Assembly (NCBI GenBank): GCA_030272155.1
Contig: CP126192.1
Coordinates: 5,118,501-5,182,500 of the forward strand
From: Tetradesmus obliquus
Lineage: Eukaryota > Chlorophyta > Chlorophyceae > Sphaeropleales > Scenedesmaceae
DNA: 64,000 bases
Direction of reading: 5' to 3'
Positions 1 through 10,706 of the stretch are shown piece after piece. Under the pieces are notes generated by a model, which had not been told where the DNA came from, ran no database searches, and saw only the letters and a list, made by a program, of their open reading frames with translations. Positions within the stretch are counted from its first letter, which is position 1, and each line of letters opens with the position of its first letter. A program made the translations under genes and the position numbers.

Positions 1-113
1 GCCATACATGTGCCCGCCGCAGCATATGCGGCACATCAACTGTACGCACCTACAGATGCTTCCAGCTGCGCCTGTGGTGCTGCAAATTCAAGCACGACAC
101 AGCGTGCGAGGCA

Positions 114-3100
114 TTAATTTGGGCTGAACCGGTTTGCCAGCTTGCGCATGCCACTGGCGATGCTGTGCAGCCTGTGTTTGAGGCTGAGGCGGGCACTTGT
201 TAGGCTGGTACGCGCCTGCAGCAGCAACACACAGGTTGCAAAAGGCTGGTGGCTACTTCTCATGGCAAAAGCCTGAGGAGAATGTACTACGATGGCCCAG
301 CTGTTGCGCACATTTGTTGTCCATGTGAAAGCGCTCAGCTTGCGACAGCACCCACACAGCAGAGCTTGTTATGCAAACATGAAGTGCCCAACAGCCCCTG
401 CTGCTGATGCTCACCTTTTTCCAATCACCCCGGATGCTTTGCAGGCCGCAACAGCAGGACACACTCAGCTTGTTGAGCGGCAGCTGCCCTTGCCCGGGGG
501 GCAGATGGGCGAGCCGGTTGCACGAAATAACGGAAACACTGTGCAGTGCAGTGAGCTGCTGCATGTGTGACGGCAGGCTCACTATAGAGCCACAGTTTGT
601 GACGCGCAACTCCTGCAGAGATATGAGGCCGCACAGCCCCTCAGGTAGGGCTTTCATTGCAGGAAGGTGTGACAGGTGCAAGCGTGTCAGCTGCGTCAGC
701 TGCGAGATGCTGTTTGGCAGCTGGCCCAGCGCGCCACAGCGGCAGATGTCAAGCTCCTGCAAGCTGCTCATGCCTGCAAGGCCCGGCAGCCGCTTGAGCT
801 TCCCGCAGCCGTGAATGCTCGGCTGTGTGAGGCTGCTGATTGGCCCTATGCTGCTGAGCTTGCTGCACTCGCGAAGCCTCAGGGATCTCATTGACTGCAG
901 GCCGTCCCTCGCAGCCGGCATTGCAGTCAGATCCACCCATCTCAGCCGCAGCTCTTGCAAGCTGCTCAGTGCCTTGAAGCTGCTCAGTGCCGTGAAGCTG
1001 CTCAGTGCCGTGAAGCTGCTCAGTGCCGTGAAGCTGCTCAGTGCCGTGAAGCTGCTCAGTGCCGTGAAGCTGCTCAGTGCCGTGAAGCTGGCCGGCAGCT
1101 CGGAAAGTGCTGAAGCCAAGCTGATGTCCATGGATGTAACAGAAGAGAGGCCGCGTAGGTTGCTGCTGCGCAGACATCCAAGCAGGTCCCCGACGTCCCA
1201 CAGCCGCATCTCATGAAGCTGCTGCAGCTGCTGCCAGGCCGCGGCTGGCAGCGGCTGTGCGCTGCGGCAGTCCCTGCAGCATCGTACGTGCAGGCCAAGG
1301 AGGAGTCAGCGCTGTTGGGACTGGTTGCGACTGTGTGTTTGGGAACTGGCAAACTGCCTAGCCACAGCCGGTTTGTCATCAACATAACTAGTGGATTTTG
1401 ATACCTGCACAGGCTCTGCAACTAATACCAAATGATACAGCAATAGTCAGGCAAGCATTGCAATTCGTGACCAGGCCCTGGTCTCCGGGAGACGACCATG
1501 TCCGTCACAGACACCCCCACCAACACTGTCCAGCTAGCAGTGATGGTTACTTGCATGGTTGCCCGCGCTGCTGGCTCTGCATCAGCGCACTCGCATAGTA
1601 TGCAGCTCGAGTTGGTGTTGTTGGCTGCTAAAAGCACTAACAGCTGTAGCAGAGCAGCATTGTGCACCAACCTGATGTCCAGCACCGACAGACAGCACAG
1701 GTCCTCCACTCCATGGATGTGTTGCAGATCTGCCACATCAGCCAGGCGCAGCTGCTGCAGCGATGTCGCTCCAGACAGGTCAACAGACCCTACCCGGCAG
1801 TGCTTCATTGTCAGCTGCTGCAAGCTGCCGCCTCCCAACTCCAGCCCGGCTGGGAAGCTGCAGCGCTGCAGCAGCAGCTGCTGCAGGGACTGCATTGACG
1901 CAGCACACAGCCCGTCAACCATCGTGTATGGATGCGCTGGCTCGTCCCCATCTTCATTCTCATATGATGTGCAGCCGCAGATGTGCAGGCACTTTAATGC
2001 TTCGTGGCTGCTCAGCGAGGCAGGCAGCTGCAGCGGCTGCCACAGCTCTCCCAGCTGAAGCTCCTGCAAGTCTGGCAAGCTCCCAACCTCCTCTGGCAGC
2101 TGCTGCAGCTGCGCCGCGCAGCGCAGCCGCAGCACGCGCAGCTGCGACAGTTCGCTGATCTCACAAGGCAGGCTGGTGAGGTTGGCGCATGTCAGCTGCA
2201 GCTGCTGCAGGCCTGTCAGCTGAGTGCTGAAGCTCTCTGGCAGCGTTGCGTCTGCGATGTTGACTCGCAGCGCTGTGAGCGCTGTCAGGCCGGCAAAAAA
2301 GCTGTCCTTCAGGACAACAGCTGACTGGGCTGCGCTGGGCGGCTCTACAGGTAGGCCATTGATTGGGTCGAATGTTGGTGCGACTTTGTCAACTGTTATA
2401 TCTACTGTCAAGTCCTGCAGCCGCAGCAAACACAGGGGAGGGTTGCGCAGGGAGGCACTTCTACAAACAACATGCAAACGTGTGTGGTGTTGCCAAACAA
2501 AAAAGCAGGCAGTGCCAGGCTGCTGCTCTAGCGCGGATGATTGTAATGCAGGTGCCTGAGCTGCCAGTGCGTGCAGCCATGTCACTGCACGTGTGCCACA
2601 AACATTGGCCTACACAACAAGCATGCACAGCGCCTGCTCGGCAAGAATACTGTGCTGCAGCGCTGCCCAAAAGCAGAGCAGCCTGAGTCAGCTGTCTATG
2701 CTTGCCTGCAGGCGCCCAAGCGCTGAAATGCGCTCTGGCAGCTCCATCTGGCGTGTCAGGCAGTTGTTGAGCAGCGTCAAGCTGCGCAGGCCTGTCAGCG
2801 CGCTGATGCCAGGCGGCAGCTCAGCCAGATTGAGCTGTTTGTCACCGACAGCGACGTCAGCCGCGTAAGTGTCGAGCAGAGGAAGCTGGGCAGGCGCTGC
2901 TGAGTCAGACCTGACAAGCTGAGTTCCTGCAAGCTGGTCAGCAGGCCTAGGGCTTGTGGCAGGTCAGGCGTCCAGCGCTCAGGGTACCTGCCGTTTGGTT
3001 CCCACAGGTCAAAAGCTATGCTGAGCTGCTGCAGCGACCCACATGCCATCAGGCTGAGCAGCTGCTCGGTGTACTGCTCTGCAGTGAGTTTGCCGCAGCT

Positions 3101-3185
3101 GTCTGTGTCATCCGCACCGCTGGTGCTGCTGCTCTTTGCGGCACCACCATTGCCGCCTTCGGCCATACACGCGCACTGAAATTGC

Positions 3186-3218
<33 letters not shown>

Positions 3219-3893
3219 GGCGGCAGGGAACCAAGGGGTGCTGCGTCCACGTGTATGTACATGGTGCGGAAGCTGTAGTTGTGGTCCGCCCAGATCTGGT
3301 AGCCGGAAGATGGCACCTGCAGCTTCAGACTCTTGATGCGCTTGCAGTTCTGCTGCAGCCACTTTCGCCTGGGCATAATTTGGCACATTACGTGGCGGGG
3401 GGTTGTGGGGCAAGAGGCCATTGACACTATGTGCATAGATGTGTCAGGTTGCACATGGTTGTCACGGCAGTCCACTGGCAGTACAGCTGCAGCTCCTGAC
3501 ATAGCACTGCTGATGATGCAAATGCTGGGCCAGCAGGGAGCCATAGCTTAGCTCTGGAGCGCATCCATAGCAAACTTCCTGCTTATATGCTATACTACAG
3601 CTGTACAATGCATTGCATACACAGGCCAAGAAACAAATAGTTGTCAACAACGCCCACCTGAAGACAGCATCCTTGAGCACCACGGGCTCAGGCAGCGGCA
3701 CTGATGCAGCTGCCTGCTTGAGATCGCGGCATACCGAGTCACATGCCAACAAGTCAGTGTTGACTTGCAGCAGGCCCAGCACAAGCTGCCCTACCATCGG
3801 GAGTGCTGCTTCTACACTTGGACATGCTTTTTCCATGTCCATGCTTGTGCTGTTGCTGTTGCTGCTGCTGCTCTTGCTGTTGGTGTATTTCAT
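114..3893 (-). CDS. F-box-like leucine-rich-repeat protein with one apparent frameshift
   Basis: Five exons in transcript order: 3893-3658, 3368-2706, 2414-1672, 1273-415 and 215-114, ending in TAA. All phases agree, but the total is one base short of a whole number of codons. Residues about 25-65 (VEAALPMVGQLVLGLL, then DSVCRDLKQAA) look like a degenerate F-box. The rest is leucine-rich repeats of the type LxxLxELxLxxxxxLxxLP, with junctions such as GRLQ/DLTVD and LDIR/DCRS restoring perfect repeats across introns. If the F-box is real, the protein would be an SCF ubiquitin-ligase substrate receptor; that is inference. In exon 2 near 2829-2835 the LRR pattern moves to the next frame (TNSS, then NLAELPPGI), so the copy is either mutated or misassembled. 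Intron 2 appears to use a GC donor. Exon 2 holds a Gln run, and exon 4 an 18-base tandem array. It is divergent from the CCT gene. Confidence 0.72.
961..1086 (-). repeat. 18-base coding tandem array (hexapeptide FTALSS)
   Basis: Seven head-to-tail copies of an 18-base unit lie inside exon 4 of the LRR gene. Six look identical and the first differs by one base. Read on the minus strand the array gives FTALSS repeated, with one FKALSS. The hexapeptide is the normal spacer of one LRR (PASFTALSSLQEL), so the array is an in-frame expansion within a single repeat. Confidence 0.92.
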
Positions 3894-4887
3894 TTTAGAA
3901 CCATTTTAAAGCCATTAAGCTTCTAACAGTTTGAACTGAGGCGGTCACCACAACTGGCAAGTCACCTGGGAAGCTGACGTGAGTGCTGTGGGCCCGGAAC
4001 TGCATTCCCTGCTGTTGCTGCTGCCTGTACACCAGATCGCTCATCAAACACACTGACGTATTAAGAAGTTATATCGACAACCACTGGTTGAGTCGCTGCC
4101 TGCGGTCCGCGTGGTGGCAGAACCTCCGTCATAGACGGGTCTTGCTCATGCCGTGTGCTCGTGGCCGCAGTCACAAGGCAACAGCAAGTTATCTCGACTT
4201 AGCTCCCTTACAGGCTTTCTAGAGCCTCGTTCACGACGCTTCCAAAAAGATATGAAATTAGATTGTTTTGTGCTTGTGCCAAGAATGCGGCTTTAGTGCT
4301 TCAAATCAAGTCCTATCTGGCTCTTAAATATAATACGATCAAGCACAGGAGCTGAAGGTGCTCCCTCTAGCAGACCACAGCTCACGGACTGCACAGGTGA
4401 GCACGGATCGGTCCGGAGCATGCATAACGTAAATGTGAAAACACACTGCTGCGTATCTTGTGTAGCGCAGCGTTAAGGGAACATGCCTCAGCCAGCACGG
4501 GCAGCACTGCTGGCAGTCTTGCATGTCACGTTGACGACAATGCCTCTTGAAACAGTGCATGAAACTGATCATTATGCCCGCGTAAGTCCTGGCGGCGAAG
4601 GCAGAGTGGGCTGTAGTATGAATGCCAACAGCTCTCCCCCCAGCTGGGGCCCGCAGCGCGTAGGGTGTGCACGCATCCTATGGCCGTGGAAAACAGTTGC
4701 TTGTCACGCTCTCAGCAAACACTGGCACGCAGCAACGCCATGCTCCTAGGCTAGGGATGCTGACTTGGTGCTGCTGTTGTTGGCATGCTGCCCTTGGGGT
4801 GCAGGATCCTGGCGCGGCACAGTTACGCACTGCACCAATGCTGCTGACAGCTCAGTTGTACAAGAGCACAAAGTGGAAGCAGATTTC
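3894..4887. promoter_or_regulatory. Divergent intergenic region, LRR gene / CCT gene
   Basis: About 1 kb separates the start codons of the minus-strand LRR gene and the plus-strand CCT gene, so it should hold both promoters and 5' UTRs. The region between about 4200 and 4350 is AT-richer than its surroundings. I see no convincing TATA box, gene or repeat in it. Confidence 0.4.
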
Positions 4888-6452
4888 ATGTCACATCCAG
4901 AGCAGAGCAGTGACGGTGGTGGTGTAGCAGCGGCAGGCGTCCTTCAAGGTGGGGCGCTACTGGGTTGATGTTTGACCAGTTACCAGTACCCCATGCGCGC
5001 CCATCCAGCAGCAGCGTTCAATTTGTCAGGTTCACAGCTTGCACATGCGCTGTGTATGCGCACTCAGTTTGCTAGGCAGTGGCTGGCTGCCTGCAACCAG
5101 CAGCGGGGTGTGCCCAGTACCCCTCACCTAAGCATGCTGCATGCACGCATGTATGCTTGCAGGAGTAGTAAATGCTCAGGCCAACAGGCCGGGCAGCGAG
5201 GAGGGCCTCAAGTGTGCGCAAGCAGATGCAGACATCTTTGATGCGCTGTTCTGCAAGTGGGGCCGCGATGAGGAGGTGCGTGTGTGGGTGGCTGGGTGGG
5301 CCAGCAGACTATGGGGCAAGCAAACCCGGAGGTGTGACCTGCTTGCCTGCGAGGCAGCTTACCAGTCATTCTTGCAGCAGTCGCATGCATTGCAACACGG
5401 TTACGCAAACCCTGGTTCTGGATGTGATCTGCATTCAGCTATTGGCAGCCTTGCACTGCTTTGACTTGTATCCTCTCTATGCGCTGCTGCTGCTTGCAGA
5501 CCAACATGGTCGGCAGCTTTGACGACCTTCTGTGGGAAGAAGGCGCAGCAGCAGTGGCAGCAGCAGCAGCCAGCATGGGCTGGCAGCGCACTGCCACACC
5601 GGGCGGTGCCTCGCAGCAGCTGAGCCGGCCTTCAGCCAGTGAGGCGCCGCTGCAGAAGCAGCAGCAGCAGCGCCAGGACAATGACTGGGAGCAGGCCTCA
5701 GCGCAGCGGCAGCAGGAGCAGCAGAATAGCAAGCCGGGGCAGCTTATCGGGCAGCAGCTGCTGTACGGCACGACTGTCATCGGGCTTGCGGCAGCGCAGG
5801 GGCAGCCCGGCAGTGCTGCAGATGCAGGCGACAACGCACAGGCAACGGGCGTGCCGGCAGCGCCAAGCGCGTCAGGTGGCACGTTGTCAGCAGATGCGGC
5901 AGCTGCAGCAGCAGCCAAGCTGCCATGTTCTGCAGAGCTGCAGCAGCCTGATCACCCTGGCTCTGTGCTGCCTACTTCCCCTGCAGCAATAATAGCAGCA
6001 GGAGCTGCCGCATCAGCAGCAGCTGCAGCAGCCGCAGGTGGCGCTCAAGGTGGCACAAACCTGCCCCATGCGCTACTGCTGCAGCTGCAGATGCAGCAAC
6101 AGCAGCTTCAGCAGCAGCTACAAATGCAGCAACAGCAGCAGCAGCTCAGCAGCCTGCAGCAGCTGGTGGCCGTCAGCAGTGGCACTGCTGCAGGTGTGGA
6201 CAGTTGCAGGATCTTGCCACAGCTGTCGCTGCAGTCAATGCTGCACTTGCAGCAGCAGATGCTGGCTGATGTGCAGGTTGCACCGGCTGTGAAGGAAGCT
6301 CAGGCACAGGCGCAGGCGCAAGCTGCAAAGGCTCAGCAGCAGGCGCAGCAGCAGGCACAGGCACAGGCACAGCAGCAAGCAGTACTGCAGCAGCAGCAAG
6401 CGGCAGCCTTGCCAGCATCATTGCGCAGCTTGTTTGCATACCAGCTCAATGC

Positions 6453-6499
<47 letters not shown>

Positions 6500-6945
6500 T
6501 GGCTGCAGCTGGCGGCAGCAGCTGGCTCCCTGGCCTGCCTGGGCTGGCCTCGCTTGGCGGTGCTGCTGGGCTGAGTGCGCTGCAGCCAGGCGCTTTCCCT
6601 GGCGGGGTTGATGCAGCAGCTGTGTTTGCGCAGACGCTGCTTCAGCAGCAGCAGCAACTGCAGCAGCAGATGCTCCGGCAGCCAGGCTTGCCGTTAGGGC
6701 TTCCTTTTTCGGGCACTGGGCCTGGGCCGCCTGGCTTCGGTGTCCCGAACACCAGCAGTGCGCAAGCAGCCGCATCACCTTTTGGCCTGCAGTTGCCAGC
6801 AGCAGGTGGCTTGTTTGGCCCGGCTGCCGTTTACGCAGCAGCTGCAGCTGCCGCAGCGGCCCAGCAGGCGCAAGCAGCAGCGGCAATGCCAGGAGCGCAG
6901 CAGGTTATGGCTGGCCAGCAGATGCTGTGGCAGCAGAGCCTGCAG

Positions 6946-6976
<31 letters not shown>

Positions 6977-9900
6977 GCTCCTTGCAGGATCTGCAGGTTG
7001 CTGCACCACAGCCGCAAGCCAGCACAGGGACAACAGAGGGCCTTGCAGGGCCCAGTCCAGCCCAGACTCCGCTGGCATCAGCGGACGGAGCTCCTTACAG
7101 GCAGTCCTTCACAGCTATGCTAGGTGCTGCCACGGCTCCGGCTGCAGCTGCAGCAGCCACGCCATATGCTGCTGCGGCTCCTGCAGGTCTGGGCCTGATG
7201 GGCCCACCTGCACCGCATGTGCCGCACCACGGTGCGGCAGGCAGCAACAGCCACGGCAACAGTGCAGCTGCCACCGCAGCAGCAGCAGGCGGAGCTGGGC
7301 CGGCAGCCGCTGCCAATGCAGCAGCCGGCGCTGGTGCAGCAGGCTTGGCGCAGCTCTCACAGCTGCCTCCGGAGCTGCTGAGTGCGCTGGGCCTGGCTGG
7401 GCACCTGGGTGGCGGCGCAGCAGCGCCAGCAGCAGCAGCGCTGCCGCCGCTGCCAGGCCTGGCTGGGCTGCCCTCGCTGTTCCCTGGCAGCTGGCCGCTG
7501 CACCTGGCAGGCTTGCTGCGGCCGCCGCCGGTGCAGTCGACCAACATTCTGCAGCTGGCAATGATGATGCAGTCGGCGATGCAGGCGAGTGCGCTGCAGG
7601 GCGGCAACAATGACAGCCAGCAGGCTGCGATGGTGGTGGCTGCGCTGCAGGGCCTGGCTGCCAACATGCGCATGCTCATGCCATGGACCAACACCCCGGC
7701 GCCCTGGCAGCCGCGGCCGGCAGCGGTGCAGCAGCAACAGCAGCAGCAGGAGCTGCTGAACGGCAGCTGCCTGGCCAGCGGCCAGCTGCTGCCGTGGCAG
7801 CTGTCCAGCAGCTTTGGCGCAGGCAAGCAGAAAGCCACGGTGCAGTTTGGCTCGCAGCCGCAGACTAGCACGACCGACATCTCCGGCCAGGGGGCGCGCC
7901 CAGGCGGCCACAGCCACTCCACGGTGGTGGCAGCAGCAGCGGCAGCAGCAGCAGCAGCCGCTGCAGGGGCTCCTCTGGGTGGCTTGGCTGGGCCGGCAGG
8001 CGCAGCTGCAGCTGCAGCTGCGGGCATGCATAGCGGTTTGGCTGCCTTGCATCGCTTAGACAGTGGTCCAGAGCTGGCAGCGCACCAGCGGCAGCAGAAG
8101 CAGAAGCGCAAGCCGCGCCCGTTTGACAACAGGGTGCGGTATGAAGGGCGCAAGATCCGCGCCAACAATAGGGTGCGCGTGAAGGGGCGCTTTGTGAAGA
8201 TGGGGCCAAACGGTGAGCTGGGCGGTCGCGAGCGTGTTTTCAAAGAAGACAGAGTGCAGTTCGCTGCATGCAAGCCGGTGTGTGCTGTTGCTGCCTGCTT
8301 GCAGTGCTGCTGTGAGCCTCTGCCGAAGGAGCGCCGCCCTGCCTGCTTTCATCCTTCCTGCAGTTCAAGTGTTACTTCACGCGTCTGACTTCTTTATATT
8401 TGCCGCTGCTGCTGCCATCCGTGCCTTGCGCAGGTCCCATCCTGCCAGATGCTGAGCACCACCACAGCGACCATGAGGTGTCTGATGCAGAGCTGACTGA
8501 CCCAGAGACGCACGAGCACCACGGCAGCAGCGGCGGCAGGCCAGGCGCGGCGATCGCCGGCACAGCCGCTGCAGCAGCGGCAGCAGCAGCAGCAGCAGCA
8601 GCAGCAATGCCTGTGTCGGCTGGGGCAGAGGGCGCTACTGAGCTGCGGCGCATCAGCCAGGCAGCAGGTGCTGAGCAGACGCAGCTGCCGCCTGCTGGCG
8701 ATGATGCAGCGATGGTGCCTGCCTCTCCCCAGGCTGTGCGGCTAGGGCCTGACGCCGGCCCTCACAGGCAGCGGCAGCCAGCAGCTGCCGCCTGGCTAGA
8801 TGAGCCTGTCAGGCCTGCACAGGACAGGGCGTGGAGCAGGGACAGGGACTGCTGCGGTGGCGGCGCTGGCGGCTGCCCTGTGTGCAGAGGCAGCAGCCCG
8901 GCAGCCGGCGACAGGCCGTGCCTGGGGCATGTGCCTGCTGACTGCAGCGACGGCCAGCAGCAGCGGCAGCCGCCGGCCGGCAGGCGGGCCAGCTGGGACG
9001 CAGATGGCGCAGCAGCAGGGTGTGGTGCGCTGGACAGGGCACTGGGGCATGCTGGGGATGGGCCGTGCCGCTGTGATGACCCCATGTGTGCGTCCGGCGC
9101 GCAGCAGTGGGGCCCTGAGGCATGCAGTGAGGGCTGTGGCGCCAGCAGCATGGATGGCCTGGGCCTTGCAGCTGAAGACAGCTGCGGCAGGGTGGCTGGC
9201 GGGGGCACCAACAGATTGGTGCAGCAGCACAGTAACAGGGCGGCTGCAGCTGGTGCGGCAGGGCTGCAGGCTGGCAATGAGTGCCACCCTGACTGCACTG
9301 GCGCTGCTGCTTGCGCAAGTGCTGGCACCCACAGCAGGAAGAGGGAGCTGCAGCTCCAGCTGCCTCGCTGCAGCGGAGTCGGCGCAGCAGATACGCTAGC
9401 TTCCTGCAATGCAACAGCAGCTGGCAAGCGGCAGAAGCTTGAGGATGCGTCGCCAGCAGAGACAGCAGCAACTGCAGCAGCAGCAGATGGCATGACAGAT
9501 GCAGCTGAGGCAGCAGCCATGCCTGTTCCCGAGTGTGAGATGCCGAGCGCAGCCGACCTGCTGGAGCGGCAGCTGTCAGCCGCCGCTGCAGCAGCTAGCA
9601 TAGCTGCCTGTGAAGCAGCAGCACAGCCAGCCCTAACTGGCGCTGATGCAGAAGCAGCAGCAGCAGTTGTTGTGACTGTTGACGGTGAAGCAGCGCTGGC
9701 ACAAGCAGATGCAGCTGCAACAGCCGTACCGCGCAGACGGAGTTTGCCAGATGAGCAGGGCCCTGACGCTGCTGATGGTTGCAGCAAGCACGCCAGGCTG
9801 GACATGCAGACAGCAGTCAAGGTGGAGTGCCCTACAGCAGCGGCAGCAGCAGCAGCTCAGGCAGCTCCACGCAGCGCACAGCTGACAGCCGTGATGCAGG

Positions 9901-10706
9901 TGTCAGCTGCTGTTGAGGGCGGTGCTGATGCTGGCCAGGCTGTGGCTGCGCAGCTGCTGCACGCAGCTGTTGGCGGCCCCTGCGGAGGTGTGGCAGCAGC
10001 AGCGCTGCAGCAATGGACAGCCACGGCGCAGCAGCTCCCGCAGCAGCAGGTTGCGGCTGCGGCAGCAGGCCCTATGCGCCCGCGGCTGCAGCCGCAGCAG
10101 CCGCCGCCAGCTGCGCTGTGGGGATCTGCGATGGGGTTCAGGGCTTGGGGTGCTGGCAGGCCTCCGGGACCTGTGCTGACGCCGCCCTCCCTGCCGCTGC
10201 CGCTGCAGCTGCCCCTGCCTATGGAGCTGCTCGCTGCTGCTTCGCTGGGCGCTGGCGTGCCCGGCGCAGCAGCTGGCCAGCATGCAGCGGCATTGCTGCC
10301 TGGCTTTACTAGCGCAGCAGGTGGTGCGGCGGTGCCTGCAGCACTCCCGCCGCTTGCAGCAGCGGCGGCAGCAGCAGCAGGTGCGGCGCAGCCCAGTGCT
10401 ACAGCAGGCCCGCTGTCATGCCTGCCTGCGTGGGCGCTGATGGGCCCTCCGGGGCCGCTTGCTGCAGCAGCAGCAGTAGCTGGCCTGCCGCTGGGCGTTG
10501 CTGTTGATGCGCGGCCTGCGAGCTGCTCCCCTGCGCCTGGCATGCAGCTGCTGGGCGGGCAGTTGATGCCTGTGGCGCTGCCTGGCGGCTGCTGGCCGCT
10601 GGCAGCTGTAGGCAAGTGGGCGGGGCCGCCTGTGCGGCAGCCGCGGCAGCGGCGGCGGGGTCAGGCGGTGGCGGAGTCTGAGCAGACTGACAGCTGCCAC
10701 AAGTGA
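4888..10706 (+). CDS. Large CCT-domain (CONSTANS/TOC1-type) nuclear protein
   Basis: Four exons: 4888-4948, 5163-5275, 5500-8212 and 8434-10706. Phases 1, 0 and 1 fit at the joins, giving 1719 residues. The CCT motif sits near residues 925-960 (KRKPRPFDNRVRYEGRKIRA, then NNRVRVKGRFVK), and the last intron falls just after it, rejoining GPNG to PILPDAEHHHS. CCT domains act in nuclear import, DNA binding and protein contact in light and clock regulators. No B-box zinc finger or receiver domain is visible before it, which is unusual for COL or PRR/TOC1 proteins. The rest is very long Gln- and Ala-rich low complexity, with basic stretches (GKRQKLED; RQPRQRRRGQ) that could be nuclear signals. The start at 4888 was chosen because its exon ends in the phase required by exon 2. 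A role in light or circadian transcription is inference. Confidence 0.8.

Noticed and set aside
6173-8352. Many long minus-strand frames opposite the CCT exon
   Set aside because: Antisense shadows of CAG-rich coding sequence, giving poly-Leu, poly-Ala or poly-Cys products.
4888-10706. CCT gene considered as a pseudo-response regulator or B-box CONSTANS protein
   Set aside because: Neither the receiver Asp/Lys pattern nor Cys/His B-box spacing is visible before the CCT motif, so only the CCT domain is claimed.
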